NCBI GenBank assembly: GCA_905215645.1
Contig: CAJMQS010000029.1
Location: 1 to 27,032, forward strand
Origin: an uncultured bacterium
Lineage (GTDB): Bacteria > Bacillota > Negativicutes > Acidaminococcales > Acidaminococcaceae
Reading direction: 5' to 3'
DNA: 27,032 bases
Below the pieces are notes generated by a model that was not told where the DNA came from, ran no database searches, and saw only the letters and a program-made list of their open reading frames with translations. The stretch's first letter is position 1; each line of letters begins with the position of its first letter. Of the stretch, positions 4,876-12,910 are shown piece after piece. A program made the position numbers and the translations under genes.

Positions 4876-5583
4876 CAGTTCCCTGAGATTGACCACCTTT
4901 TCATACAGCCACACAGCCTTCCCATCTTGTCTAATCCGGTCGTCATGGAGATGGCCGAAGAACCAGCGGTGGTAGGTGAGGTGGCTTTCCAGTTCTTCCA
5001 GCTTCCGGGCCACCGGGCATTTGTCTCCCAGGTGGGCTACCATTCGCATACCGCCCTGGATTTTCCAGCGGGTGGAGGCTGTGTGGGTCACCACGTAGTC
5101 CACCTTCCATCCAGCCCGGTCCAGGGTGTCCCAGGCGTGCTGCCATTCCGCTTTGGAAGGTATTTCTTTCGGCCACCAGGAAATCCCTTCTCTCCGCATC
5201 CAACGGTCCGTGCTCATGGCTCCGCCCATGGTGAAGAAGGTATGGCCTTCCAGAGTGAACAGCTCCCCACGCATCAGGTGGAATAGGTTGGGCAGCAGCT
5301 GATGGGCTTTTCCGCCTTTCCATGCTACCACCGGGTACTGATTGAGCAGGGCAAAGTTCTCATGGTTTCCGTCCACAAAGGCCACCGTATAGGGCCAGCG
5401 GGCGATTTCCTCCAGCATTTCCCGGTCCGGACCCTGGGCCGGGTTTGTCCAGGGTATCCCGAAATCCCCGCAAACAATAAGGATGTCCTCCGGCTGGCAG
5501 TCCACGCCCCGGGAAATCAGATTTTCCGGCCGGATCCGGTCAAAATCCAGAGAGCCGTGGATGTCTCCTGTGAGATAAATCAT
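4873..5583 (-). CDS. Calcineurin-like metallophosphoesterase, paralogue B
   Basis: 236 residues, paralogous to 3023-3751 and with the same intact motifs: GDIHG, GDFG, GNHEN, THTASTRW and GHLHDD. Substitutions between the two are mostly conservative (PLDF/SLDF, TDPA/TNPA, RMIAH/RMVAH), and I counted 27 nucleotide differences across 3061-3360. Both reading frames remain open, so both proteins are probably functional. Same start context (AAAGGA 7 nt upstream) and the same upstream ncRNA. The last residues (NLREL) are supplied by the inserted orphan RNA locus. Substrate unknown. Confidence 0.9.
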   Translation of the reverse strand: MIYLTGDIHGSLDFDRIRPENLISRGVDCQPEDILIVCGDFGIPWTNPAQGPDREMLEEIARWPYTVAFVDGNHENFALLNQYPVVAWKGGKAHQLLPNLFHLMRGELFTLEGHTFFTMGGAMSTDRWMRREGISWWPKEIPSKAEWQHAWDTLDRAGWKVDYVVTHTASTRWKIQGGMRMVAHLGDKCPVARKLEELESHLTYHRWFFGHLHDDRIRQDGKAVWLYEKVVNLREL

Positions 5584-5687
5584 GATGGTTTCCTTTCATG
5601 GGTTCAGGTTATTAGGATCACGCCGGGCGTCTCACGTCCTCAGGCAAAAGGAGACCATTTGCCGGGGGCAAATGCTTTTGAACGTAT

Positions 5688-5843
5688 AAAAACGCAGGCC
5701 GGGACGGGCGTGCCTGCGGCTCACCCCTACAGCGTCAGGGTCGTACCGTAGGAGAACAACGTGTTCTGCCGGTTCTTCGTGGATCTGGTCCCACAAACCG
5801 AACAGGATCCTCTGCCCCCAACGTCGTAGAGAATATCTGGTAC
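5688..5843 (-). ncRNA. Probable structured noncoding RNA, copy B
   Basis: Identical to copy A from 5579 to 5872 (294 bp), covering the -10 TATAAT (5850-5855), the RNA, the terminator hairpin (5693-5699 with 5712-5718) and the leader to the phosphoesterase start. The gene downstream and the repeat upstream both differ between copies, so the identity is confined to this interval. See copy A for structure and alternatives. Confidence 0.6.
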
Positions 5844-5907
5844 AACTCTATTATACGAGGGGGCGAGCCGAAGCCAAACCCGTCCCGGCCGCCGGGGGGG
5901 GTATGGT

Positions 5908-6047
5908 AAGAAGTCAGAACCGGCCCTGACGGGCCTTGAGACGTCAGACGTCAGCTTTGTTCGGCGTAGCAGCAGGGACCTTCTGCTTATCGCCAACAAG
6001 CTGGCATCTGACTTCTGACAGGCCTGAAGGGCCGGGTCTGACTTCTG
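5908..6047. repeat. Palindromic intergenic element, copy 3
   Basis: AAGAAGTCAG to ACTTCTG, 140 bp. Outer arms pair as AGAAGTCAGA-CCGGCCCT against AGGGCCGGGTCTGACTTCT. Same internal heptamer doublets and centre as copy 2, with scattered substitutions. Confidence 0.85.
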
Positions 6048-6061
6048 TTGTCTTTCTATAC

Positions 6062-6089
6062 AAAAAGCCGCCACCCGAAGGTGACGGCT
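6062..6089 (-). terminator. Terminator of tRNA-Pro
   Basis: On minus, AGCCGTCACC, a TTCG loop, GGTGGCGGCT, then TTTTG: a 10 bp stem capped by the very stable C(UUCG)G tetraloop, 15 nt after the tRNA. Confidence 0.85.
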
Positions 6090-6103
6090 GTCCTTTTTCA
6101 AGT

Positions 6104-6180
6104 TGGTCGGGGCGACAGGATTCGAACCTGCGGCCTCTTAGTCCCGAACCAAGCGCGCTACCAAACTGCGCTACGCCCCG
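6104..6180 (-). tRNA. tRNA-Pro(CGG)
   Basis: 77 nt with encoded CCA. The acceptor stem CGGGGCG pairs with CGCCCCG; the D-arm (GCGCAGTTTGGTAGCGC), the T-arm (GCAGGTTCGAATCCTGT) and the anticodon loop TTCGGGA (anticodon CGG) are all present. Its 3' end is the right boundary of the duplicated block. It has its own consensus promoter at 6194-6222. Confidence 0.96.
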
Positions 6181-6193
6181 ACAACACAAATAG

Positions 6194-6222
6194 ATTATAG
6201 AGGTTCAGTTGGCTTTTGTCAA
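6194..6222 (-). promoter_or_regulatory. Consensus promoter for tRNA-Pro
   Basis: Perfect TTGACA (6217-6222), 17 nt spacer, perfect TATAAT (6194-6199). The -35 lies inside the last codons of the DUF4127 gene. Confidence 0.88.
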
Positions 6223-7860
6223 CTGTTCTTTGCCAAATTCTGGGAAAATCTTCAGCCGGATCTCGAAAGGCCGTTCCCAGGGCAGGTTCACGGCGAACTG
6301 GGCATCCCGGAACCAATAGGCGTTCTTTCCGTCCTGGTAATAGGGGAACTGCCGGCAGTACCACAGGAAAACCTGGTGATAGATCCCCAGTTCCCGGGAC
6401 AGGTAGCAGGTGGCGGCGTTGGGGTAGTCTCCGCCTTTTTCCGGGTCCACTCCGTTCAGCTCTTGGAGCTCGGCCATGTGGGGACGGATCAGCTTCTGGT
6501 AGGCCCAGTCATCCAGGAAACGGGCATAGTTGAACCGGAAGTTGGCACTGTACAAGGCCGGAAGCTGTTCTTTGGGCAGTCTTCGGGCCTGGCCGGATAC
6601 GATGGTTCCTTGGGCTACCGCCGTACCGATGGCGTTGGAAGCGGTATTCCAGCCGGAATAGGCCAGCAGCTGGGGGAGAGGCGTCCCGTTGGCCATCAGG
6701 TGGGGCAGGATGCAGTCACCGGCGGAAAAACGGGTGGACAGGTCCACCAGGGCTACCGGCTTCCGGTCCATCAGTCCTTTGATGTCCTGGGCGATGGCCG
6801 TATAGGCTTTCGGCTCTTCGCTGCCGCAGTGGATATACAGGACGAAATCGGCCTCTTCTAGAGAGTCTGTGGCGGTGCCGTTGGCCAGCTGGATCTTTTC
6901 GGCAGCAATCTGGCCCAGGGTCAGGGGAACGAAATGGAGGGTGTAGTCCTCCATCTTCTTCGATCCGTAAAGGACTTTGATCTTCGGCCGGTAGCCGGTG
7001 CGCCGGCTGTAGATCCGGGCGGCGGCCAGGGCTCCCAGTTCGTCCGCTCCCTGGGAAGTGTAGATGGGCGGGTGCAGGTCGTAGGCCTGGGGGTAGGCAC
7101 CAGCGTTCAGCCGGTTGTAGTTGGGCAGGCCGTAGGGATGGGCATCGTCCTGGCCGATCACCAGATCTGTCAGGTTCTCTTCTGTGACGAACTGGACCAG
7201 TTCTTGGTTGAACCGGTCGTTGTCCCGGTACAGGGTGATGTATTTCCATTTCAGGTCCATGGGGATCAGGGCCTTCACTTCTTCGTAGTTCTCTTTGTCA
7301 TAGGGCAGCCCCCGGATCTTTTTGTCCATATTGATGGTCCAGGTCATGAGATGCCATTGGTACCACCGGTCGGGCAGCACGTGATCGCTGATCAGTAGCC
7401 GGGGGATGATGGAATACAGGTAGAATTGCTTATCCGGGCTGTTTTCCTTCAGCTCTTCCAAATAGGTGAAGAAGTCTCCGGCTTTTTGGTCCGTAAGAGG
7501 TTCCATCCGGGAATGGAGGAGTCCGCCGAAGATCAGGAGATCGGTGGAAAGCAAAGCTCCCTGCTGCTGAGGCAGGATGCCGGCCAGCCAACTCTTCAGC
7601 TCCGGCACACGGGCCGGTTCGTCATACCAGTCCATGATCTCATTGGGAGGTGCGGTGAAATGGATGCCTCCCAGGGCTCCCAGTTCCTCAGTGAAATCTC
7701 GGCAGGGAGGCCGGTTGTCCAGGGGCAGAAGGGCCCAGTTCTCCGCCGTAGGTACTTGTCCGGGAGAAAAAACAGCCCCTCTGGGTGCCAGAGTATGGTA
7801 CAATACACCTGCAGCAGCGATGCAGCCCAGGGCGAAAGCCAGGAGGGGTTTCTTCTTCAC
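6205..7860 (-). CDS. DUF4127 family protein, exported or membrane-anchored
   Basis: 551 residues. A lysine-rich start (MKKK) and hydrophobic stretch (residues 5-22) form a signal peptide or N-terminal anchor, so the domain is probably extracytoplasmic. LLPLDNRPPCRDF (about 44-56), LLSTDLLIFGGLLHSR, IPRLL and VIGQDDAHPYGLPNYNR match the DUF4127 pattern as I know it. No catalytic activity is established for the family; the conserved Asp/Asn/His clusters suggest an enzyme. The start is GTG 7860, with AAAGGAG 9 nt upstream. It is divergent from rsmD and precedes tRNA-Pro, which has its own promoter. Confidence 0.85.
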   Translation of the reverse strand: MKKKPLLAFALGCIAAAGVLYHTLAPRGAVFSPGQVPTAENWALLPLDNRPPCRDFTEELGALGGIHFTAPPNEIMDWYDEPARVPELKSWLAGILPQQQGALLSTDLLIFGGLLHSRMEPLTDQKAGDFFTYLEELKENSPDKQFYLYSIIPRLLISDHVLPDRWYQWHLMTWTINMDKKIRGLPYDKENYEEVKALIPMDLKWKYITLYRDNDRFNQELVQFVTEENLTDLVIGQDDAHPYGLPNYNRLNAGAYPQAYDLHPPIYTSQGADELGALAAARIYSRRTGYRPKIKVLYGSKKMEDYTLHFVPLTLGQIAAEKIQLANGTATDSLEEADFVLYIHCGSEEPKAYTAIAQDIKGLMDRKPVALVDLSTRFSAGDCILPHLMANGTPLPQLLAYSGWNTASNAIGTAVAQGTIVSGQARRLPKEQLPALYSANFRFNYARFLDDWAYQKLIRPHMAELQELNGVDPEKGGDYPNAATCYLSRELGIYHQVFLWYCRQFPYYQDGKNAYWFRDAQFAVNLPWERPFEIRLKIFPEFGKEQLTKAN

Positions 7861-7894
7861 AGCAGGGGACTCCTTTCATGAAATGATAAATACT

Positions 7895-7900
7895 ATTATA
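7895..7900 (-). promoter_or_regulatory. Possible -10 for the DUF4127 gene
   Basis: TATAAT on minus, 35 nt before the start codon; TACACA (7918-7923) at 17 nt spacing is only a partial -35. The divergent rsmD must use the same 62 bp gap. Confidence 0.4.
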
Positions 7901-7922
7901 TCCTACGGAAGAGGTTTTGTGT

Positions 7923-8477
7923 ATGCGGATCATTACGGGAAAAGCCAGGGGACTGAAACTGGTGACACCGAAGAATTATCTGGTGCGTCCTACAGCGGAT
8001 CGGGTCAAAGAAGCCCTGTTCAACATCATCCAGGCCAGGATCCCGGGAAGCCAGGTGCTGGATGCTTTTGCGGGTACTGGGAATCTGGGGCTGGAGGCTT
8101 GGAGCCGGGGAGCGGAACAGATCGTCTATTTCGACAAAAGCCGGGAGAGCCTGAAATTGGTCCGGGCCAATGTGGAGAAGGCAAGGGCCGGGGAAGCGGT
8201 GACATTGATCCACACGGATGCGGTGAACGGATTGGCCATGATGGAGCAGCAGGGGAAACAGTTCGATGTGATCTTTTCAGACCCTCCCTATGATAAGGGG
8301 CTGAACCAGAAAGTGGTGGAGGCTTTGGAAAAATGGCCGGTATTGAAACCGGGAGGACTCCTGGTGCTGGAACATTCCCTGGGAGAGGACCCGAGAAGCT
8401 ATCTGCCGGAAGGGACGGAATTCCGACAGGAAAAGTACGGAGATACGAAAATCTCCTTAATAGTGTGGAAAAGCTGA
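7923..8477 (+). CDS. rsmD: 16S rRNA (guanine-N2)-methyltransferase RsmD
   Basis: Methylates G966 of 16S rRNA (E. coli numbering) using S-adenosylmethionine. 184 residues. The start MRIITGKARGLKL is typical for the family. The SAM-binding motif is LDAFAGTGNLGLEAWSRGA (46-64) and the catalytic motif is DPPY (120-123). The ATG at 7923 is preferred over an in-frame TTG six bases upstream because GGAAGAGG lies about 8 nt before it. It is next to coaD, a very common pairing in Firmicutes-related genomes, but coaD has its own promoter. Confidence 0.95.
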   Translation: MRIITGKARGLKLVTPKNYLVRPTADRVKEALFNIIQARIPGSQVLDAFAGTGNLGLEAWSRGAEQIVYFDKSRESLKLVRANVEKARAGEAVTLIHTDAVNGLAMMEQQGKQFDVIFSDPPYDKGLNQKVVEALEKWPVLKPGGLLVLEHSLGEDPRSYLPEGTEFRQEKYGDTKISLIVWKS

Positions 8478-8485
8478 ATTGTTTT

Positions 8486-8494
8486 TGTTATAAT
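8486..8494 (+). promoter_or_regulatory. Extended -10 promoter for coaD
   Basis: TGTTATAAT 9 nt after the rsmD stop codon, identical to the 9-mer upstream of map. TGGAAA (8466-8471), inside rsmD, is a weak -35 at 17 nt spacing. Confidence 0.55.
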
Positions 8495-8530
8495 GATACT
8501 TAGCAAATCTGCTTCTTTTGGAGGTACAAC

Positions 8531-9046
8531 GTGCGCAAAGCTGTATGTCCGGGCAGCTTCGACCCGGTTACCATGGGACATCTGGATATTTTTGAAAGGG
8601 CCAGCAGGATGTTCGATGAACTCATCATCAGCGTCTTTGTGAATCCGACGAAAGACAAGGCCATGTTTTCCATGGAGGAAAGGGTCGCCATGATCCGAAA
8701 GGCAACGGCTCATATTCCCAATGTACGGGTAACCTGTTTTTCCGGTCTGCTGAATGAATTCTGTGAACAGGAGGGCGCAAAATTCATCGTACGGGGGCTG
8801 CGGGCTTTCACGGATTTCGAATATGAATTCCAGCGGGCCCTGCTCATGAAGGAAATCGATGAACGGCTGGAAACGGTGTTCATCATGACCAATGCCAAGT
8901 ATTCCTATCTCAGTTCTTCCGGAGTACGGGAAATGGTCTATTTTGGCGGTGATATCACTGGATTCGTCCCGGACTGTATCCGGGCGGAGGTCATGCAACG
9001 GGGGAAACCCTCGAACAGGAAGACTGAATACAAAAAGGAAGGATAG
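8531..9046 (+). CDS. coaD: Phosphopantetheine adenylyltransferase
   Basis: Fourth step of coenzyme A synthesis: 4'-phosphopantetheine plus ATP gives dephospho-CoA. 171 residues. The nucleotidyltransferase signature GSFDPVTMGHLDIFERA begins at residue 8, with the TxGH catalytic motif at 14-17. The C-terminal signature is SYLSSSGVREMVYFGGDITGFVP. GTG start, with GGAGGT 5-6 nt upstream. The stop codon abuts the next gene, so the two are probably translated from one message. Confidence 0.97.
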   Translation: MRKAVCPGSFDPVTMGHLDIFERASRMFDELIISVFVNPTKDKAMFSMEERVAMIRKATAHIPNVRVTCFSGLLNEFCEQEGAKFIVRGLRAFTDFEYEFQRALLMKEIDERLETVFIMTNAKYSYLSSSGVREMVYFGGDITGFVPDCIRAEVMQRGKPSNRKTEYKKEG

Positions 9047-9610
9047 ATGGTCATGGAATTAGATAAGATCTTGGACGAAATGGAAAGCATTCTGTCGGAT
9101 GGTTGGAGAATCCCGCTTGTCAACAAAGTGGTAATCGACGAGAACGAAATCACCATGGTGATGGACAAGCTGAGAGCGGCTGTGCCCCTGGAAGTGAAAC
9201 GGGCCCATGACCTGTTGGAAGAACAGAAGAACATCATCGATAAATCCCGGGCAGAAGCAGACCATATCGTAGAACAGGCCCATGCAGAAGGCGGACGGAT
9301 CGTGGATCTGGCCAAGGCAGAAGCGGACCGTCTGGTCCGGCAGGAAGAAGTGGTGAAGGCAGCCGAGGAAAAAGCCAACGGCATCATCGCCACCACCCAG
9401 CAGTACGACCGGGATATGCGGGCTGCTGCGGATGCCTATGCGGAAAAGCTCCACAGCGAATCCATGCAGTACGCCATGGATGTGTTCAATTATCTGGAAG
9501 AGAACCTGACCAAGACCCTGAGTGCCGTAAAGGACAATGGGAATGCCCTGAAATCCTCCTATGATGCGGACCATCAGCTGAATGCAGGGGATGGGGAAGA
9601 AAAGAAATAA
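9047..9610 (+). CDS. Coiled-coil protein of unknown function downstream of coaD
   Basis: 187 residues, highly charged, almost wholly helical. A heptad-rich Ala/Glu/Lys/Arg region from about residue 60 to 140 (RAEADHIVEQAHAEG and similar repeats) predicts a long coiled coil. There is no signal peptide or membrane segment. Such proteins are often annotated as ATPase or V-type ATPase subunit H-like on coiled-coil similarity alone; I see no nucleotide-binding motif. A DivIVA-like scaffold is an alternative. ATG 9047 and ATG 9053 are both possible starts; AAGGAAGG is better spaced for 9053. It ends before a strong terminator. Confidence 0.75.
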   Translation: MVMELDKILDEMESILSDGWRIPLVNKVVIDENEITMVMDKLRAAVPLEVKRAHDLLEEQKNIIDKSRAEADHIVEQAHAEGGRIVDLAKAEADRLVRQEEVVKAAEEKANGIIATTQQYDRDMRAAADAYAEKLHSESMQYAMDVFNYLEENLTKTLSAVKDNGNALKSSYDADHQLNAGDGEEKK

Positions 9611-9635
9611 AAAAATCGATACAAAAGGGCTGCGG

Positions 9636-9667
9636 AAGCTGCCGGCAGGCATGCCGGCAGCTTTTTT
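9636..9667 (+). terminator. Intrinsic terminator of the rsmD-coaD region
   Basis: Perfect 12 bp stem AAGCTGCCGGCA (9636-9647) with 9652-9663, 4 nt loop, then a T-run to 9667. Located 26 nt after the stop codon. Confidence 0.92.
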
Positions 9668-9718
9668 ATGCTGCAGAAATTATGGAATCATGACAAGCTG
9701 CCTGGACTGTGCTTTGAC

Positions 9719-9758
9719 AAAAAAAGAGGCACTGCCCATCCCTGAGCCAGTGCCTCTT
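9719..9758 (-). terminator. Terminator of tRNA-Val
   Basis: On minus, an 11 bp stem (AAGAGGCACTG / CAGTGCCTCTT; 9724-9734 with 9748-9758) followed by a T-run. Located 11 nt after the tRNA. Confidence 0.9.
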
Positions 9759-9769
9759 CGCTTTTTAAA

Positions 9770-9846
9770 TGGTGGAACTAACTGGACTCGAACCAGTGAC
9801 CCCCACGATGTCAACGTGATACTCTAACCATCTGAGCTATAGTTCC
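9770..9846 (-). tRNA. tRNA-Val(GAC)
   Basis: 77 nt with encoded CCA. The acceptor stem GGAACTA pairs with TAGTTCC; the D-arm (GCTCAGATGGTTAGAGT), the T-arm (CACTGGTTCGAGTCCAGTT) and the anticodon loop TTGACAT (anticodon GAC) are clear. Flanked by its own promoter and terminator. Confidence 0.96.
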
Positions 9847-9861
9847 ATAAGCAACAATGTT

Positions 9862-9890
9862 ATTCTAAACGATAGGAGCCATTTTGTCAA
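9862..9890 (-). promoter_or_regulatory. Promoter for tRNA-Val
   Basis: TTGACA (9885-9890), 17 nt spacer, TAGAAT (9862-9867) on minus. Confidence 0.85.
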
Positions 9891-9925
9891 TAGGGTTTCC
9901 TGTTTCTTTTTTTTCAGGGAAACGA

Positions 9926-9931
9926 TATAAT
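9926..9931 (+). promoter_or_regulatory. -10 element for the phoH operon
   Basis: Perfect TATAAT 46 nt before the phoH start; the -35 position (TTTCTT) is poor. Confidence 0.45.
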
Positions 9932-9977
9932 GGAGGGGACAGTCAATCAATCCTTGGAGAAGTAGGAGGAATGGAGT

Positions 9978-10991
9978 TTGTCTGAAGTGACGGAAAAACG
10001 GTTTGTCTTCCAGGACGCTCGGGAAATGGTGGCGGTGCTGGGAGAAACGGATGAATACCTGAGACAGATGCAAAGGAGCCTGGGCTGCCAGCTGATCCCC
10101 CGGGGCAACGAACTGATCGCCCAGGGAAAGGAACAGGATGTGGAACTGGCCGGGAAGCTGATCCAGGAACTGCTCTACCTGTATAGGCAGGGCCTGCCGG
10201 TAACGGCCCATGATGTAAAATACAGCTTGAAACTGGTGCTGGAGGGACAGGAGGAGCAGCTGCATCGTCTTTTTACCGATACGGTATTGACCACAGTACG
10301 GGGAAGGCAGGTCAAGGCCAAGACCCTGGGTCAGATGCGCTATCTGAAGACCATTGCCCAAAATGACATCACCATTGCCATCGGTCCGGCCGGGACCGGG
10401 AAGACGTATCTGGCTGTAGCCATGGCGGTGAAAGCACTGAAGAATAAGGAAGTGGAGCGGATCATCCTGACCCGTCCGGCGGTAGAAGCAGGAGAAAAAC
10501 TTGGCTTTCTGCCCGGAGACTTACAGGAAAAGGTGGATCCCTATCTCCGTCCGCTCTATGATGCTCTTTATGAGATGCTGGGGATGGAAGCGTTCCAAAA
10601 GAATCTCCAGCGGGGAATCATCGAAGTGGCTCCTCTGGCTTACATGCGGGGCCGTACCCTGAACGATGCCTTCATCATCCTGGACGAGGCCCAGAATACC
10701 ACGGCGGAGCAGATGCGGATGGCCCTGACACGGTTCGGATTCGGCTCAAAGCTGGTGGTCACCGGGGATGCTACTCAGGTGGATCTGCCCAGCGGACGTC
10801 AGTCCGGCCTGGTGAATGCGGCCCAGGTGCTCCGGGACGTGCCGGGGATCGGTATCGTTTCTTTTTCAGAACACGATGTGGTCCGACACGAGATCGTCGG
10901 GGCCATCATCAAAGCCTATGAGAAATACGACCGGGCAAAGAAAGAACACCGGCTGGCGGCTGAAGGAAAAGACAAAGGAGCAGGAAAATGA
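9978..10991 (+). CDS. phoH: PhoH-like P-loop ATPase
   Basis: 337 residues of the PhoH/YbeZ type. The N-terminal 110 residues form the KH-like region; the ATPase domain has Walker A GPAGTGKT (136-143), RPAVEAGEKLGFLPG (about 166-180) and Walker B IILDEAQN (233-240). It is thought to act with YbeY in RNA metabolism, and the ybeY gene directly overlaps it here. Starts at TTG 9978 with AGGAGGA (9964-9970) 7 nt upstream; the ATG at 9971 is out of frame and runs only a few codons. First gene of a tightly packed run phoH-ybeY-cdd-era. Confidence 0.95.
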   Translation: MSEVTEKRFVFQDAREMVAVLGETDEYLRQMQRSLGCQLIPRGNELIAQGKEQDVELAGKLIQELLYLYRQGLPVTAHDVKYSLKLVLEGQEEQLHRLFTDTVLTTVRGRQVKAKTLGQMRYLKTIAQNDITIAIGPAGTGKTYLAVAMAVKALKNKEVERIILTRPAVEAGEKLGFLPGDLQEKVDPYLRPLYDALYEMLGMEAFQKNLQRGIIEVAPLAYMRGRTLNDAFIILDEAQNTTAEQMRMALTRFGFGSKLVVTGDATQVDLPSGRQSGLVNAAQVLRDVPGIGIVSFSEHDVVRHEIVGAIIKAYEKYDRAKKEHRLAAEGKDKGAGK

Positions 10992-11470
10992 TCGTTACTT
11001 TAGAAAACAACCAGACGGAAATCGCCATTCCGGAAGAACTGGAAGAAACGCTGAAAAAGGCCATGGAAATCGTGGCCAAGAAGGAAGCCTTGGGACCCAA
11101 TACGGAAGTGGACATCACCATTGTGGACAATGCAGAGATTCATACCCTGAACCGGGAGTACCGGGGTATCGACCGGCCCACGGATGTGCTTTCCTTTGCC
11201 CTGGACGAAGGGGATGAGGAACCGGAAGTGGAAGATGGGGAAGCGGAACATCTGCTGGGGGATGTGATCATCTCCGCGCCTCGGGCAGTGGAACAGGGGG
11301 AAGAATTCGGCCACGGGCTGACCCGGGAAATGACCTATCTGGCGGTCCACGGCATGCTCCACCTGCTGGGCTATGACCATATGGAAGAAGCGGACAAACG
11401 GGTGATGCGGGCCCGGGAAGAGGAAATCCTCCGGGAACTGGACCTGGCGGAGGAAAACTATGGAGGCTGA
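10988..11470 (+). CDS. ybeY: Endoribonuclease YbeY (rRNA maturation factor)
   Basis: Zinc endoribonuclease involved in 16S rRNA 3' end maturation and ribosome quality control. 160 residues. The metal motif HGMLHLLGYDH (121-131) supplies three histidines (H121, H125, H131). The upstream segment IDRPTDVLSFAL is also typical. An acidic insertion (DEGDEEPEVEDGEAE, about 73-87) lies before LLGDVIIS; this loop is variable in the family. Overlaps the phoH stop by ATGA, indicating translational coupling. Confidence 0.96.
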   Translation: MIVTLENNQTEIAIPEELEETLKKAMEIVAKKEALGPNTEVDITIVDNAEIHTLNREYRGIDRPTDVLSFALDEGDEEPEVEDGEAEHLLGDVIISAPRAVEQGEEFGHGLTREMTYLAVHGMLHLLGYDHMEEADKRVMRAREEEILRELDLAEENYGG

Positions 11471-11846
11471 ACTGGACCGGGAACTGTATGAAGCGGCCTG
11501 CCGGGCCCGGGAAAAAGCCTATGCGCCCTATTCCCATTTTGCGGTGGGAGCGGCCGTCCGGGCGGCGGATGGCCGGATCTTTACCGGCTGCAACATCGAA
11601 AATGCGTCCTATGGCCTGAGCCTGTGCGCGGAACGGTGTGCCATCTTTGCCGGGGTGAAGGAAGGGGCACGGGAATTCACGGCCCTTTGCGTCACGGCAG
11701 ATACACTGGGACCGGTCTCTCCCTGCGGGGCCTGTCGGCAGGTGATGGTGGAATTTGCCATCCCCCGGATCTTTTTGACCAACCTCCAGGGATCCTGCAA
11801 AGAAATGACGGCAGCGGAATTGCTGCCCTATGCTTTCAAATTATAA
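11460..11846 (+). CDS. cdd: Cytidine deaminase
   Basis: Deaminates cytidine and deoxycytidine to uridine forms for pyrimidine salvage. 128 residues, the size of the homotetrameric form. The zinc site is C56-A-E58 (CAERCA, E58 being the catalytic proton shuttle) plus C89 and C92 (PCGACRQ). The substrate-binding FTGCNIENASYG segment is intact. The start codon lies 11 nt inside ybeY, with GGAGG 6 nt upstream. Confidence 0.96.
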   Translation: MEAELDRELYEAACRAREKAYAPYSHFAVGAAVRAADGRIFTGCNIENASYGLSLCAERCAIFAGVKEGAREFTALCVTADTLGPVSPCGACRQVMVEFAIPRIFLTNLQGSCKEMTAAELLPYAFKL

Positions 11847-11860
11847 GAGAAGAGGGAATC

Positions 11861-12787
11861 ATGGAAGAACAGAAGAGCAAACAGCATCGGGCGGGCTTTG
11901 TGGCCATTGTGGGACGGCCAAACGCCGGGAAATCTACCCTGGTGAACCAACTGGTGGGGGAAAAAGTGGCCATCATCTCTGATCGGCCTCAGACCACCCG
12001 GAACCGGATCCTGAGCATCCTGAGCACCCCAGAGGCCCAGATCGTATTCCTGGACACCCCCGGCCTCCACAAACCCCAGGATCGCCTGGGAGAACATATG
12101 GTCCAGGCGGCCATCAACGCCATCAAAGAAGTGGATGTGGTGCTTTTTGTGGTGGATGCTTCGGAAAAACGGGGGAAGGGAGAGCAGGTGATCTTGGACC
12201 GGCTGAAAGGGGAATGCAAAGCCCCGGTCATCCTGGTCCTGAACAAAATCGATCAGCTGCCGGATAAAGCGGTACTGCTGCCCTTGATCGACAAGTTCCG
12301 GAAGGAATATCCCTTCCACAGCGTACTGACCCTTTCGGCTCTGGAAGACCAGGATTTCGCTCCTCTGCTCCAGGAAATCGTCCACTGTCTGCCGGAGGGG
12401 CCCAGCTTCTATCCGGAGGATATGTATACGGACCAGACGGAGCGGGTCATGGCTGCGGAAATCATCCGGGAAAAGGTCCTCCAGCTGACCCGGGACGAAG
12501 TGCCCCACGCGGTGGCTGTCCAGGTGCAGGAGATGAAGGACCGGCCCAACGGCCTGGTGTATGTGCGGGCGGATATCTTTGTGGAACGGGATTCCCAGAA
12601 GGCCATCTTGATCGGGGCTAAAGGGAAGATGCTGAAAGAAATCAGCCAGCGGGCCCGGACGGATATGGAGGCCTTCCTGGGCTGCCGGGTGTACCTGGAA
12701 CTGTGGGTGAAGGTGCGCCCCAAGTGGCGGGAAAAAGAAGGGGACCTGAAACGGCTGGGTCTGGCTGGGGAGCGTCCCCAGTACTGA
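11861..12787 (+). CDS. era: Ribosome-assembly GTPase Era
   Basis: Essential GTPase that binds the 3' end of 16S rRNA during 30S assembly. 308 residues. G1 is GRPNAGKST (18-26), G3 is DTPG, G4 is NKID; the C-terminal KH domain contains GAKGKMLKEISQRARTDME. The chosen ATG follows AGAGGG by a few nt and lies 14 nt after the cdd stop. The frame is open far upstream inside cdd, but that extension has no Era homology. Clustering of phoH, ybeY and era groups three 16S maturation factors in one transcript. Confidence 0.97.
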   Translation: MEEQKSKQHRAGFVAIVGRPNAGKSTLVNQLVGEKVAIISDRPQTTRNRILSILSTPEAQIVFLDTPGLHKPQDRLGEHMVQAAINAIKEVDVVLFVVDASEKRGKGEQVILDRLKGECKAPVILVLNKIDQLPDKAVLLPLIDKFRKEYPFHSVLTLSALEDQDFAPLLQEIVHCLPEGPSFYPEDMYTDQTERVMAAEIIREKVLQLTRDEVPHAVAVQVQEMKDRPNGLVYVRADIFVERDSQKAILIGAKGKMLKEISQRARTDMEAFLGCRVYLELWVKVRPKWREKEGDLKRLGLAGERPQY

Positions 12788-12793
12788 TCCATA

Positions 12794-12823
12794 TTGACCG
12801 GGTACGGGAGAAAAGTGTATAAT
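12794..12823 (+). promoter_or_regulatory. Promoter for corC-recO
   Basis: TTGACC (12794-12799), 18 nt spacer, perfect TATAAT (12818-12823), starting 7 nt after the era stop. Confidence 0.78.
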
Positions 12824-12910
12824 TTTAAAGTGTAACTGTCTGGGAAGTTCCCAGCAAACTGATCAAAGGAGAGATGTCCTATAGACGCGGGACCTGCGCT
12901 TGGGCGCATA

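Larger units (their letters stand above)
4501..6112. repeat. Duplicated accessory block, unit B
   Basis: Second copy of the block at 2791-4279: peptide/antisense locus, phosphoesterase, ncRNA, palindromic element, tRNA terminator. It differs by an extra orphan antisense copy (about 4756-4872) inserted between RNA locus and phosphoesterase, and by ending in an intact tRNA-Pro gene. Confidence 0.85.

Noticed and set aside
5936..6193. Short plus-strand frame reading GRQDSNLRPLSPEPSALPNC
   Set aside because: This is the well-known translation artefact of a tRNA gene read on the opposite strand (tRNA-Pro); likewise the frame 9582-9827 over tRNA-Val.
11624..11860. N-terminal extension of Era into cdd
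   Set aside because: The open frame upstream of ATG 11861 overlaps cdd, has no Era homology, and ATG 11861 has its own ribosome binding site and a typical Era N-terminus.
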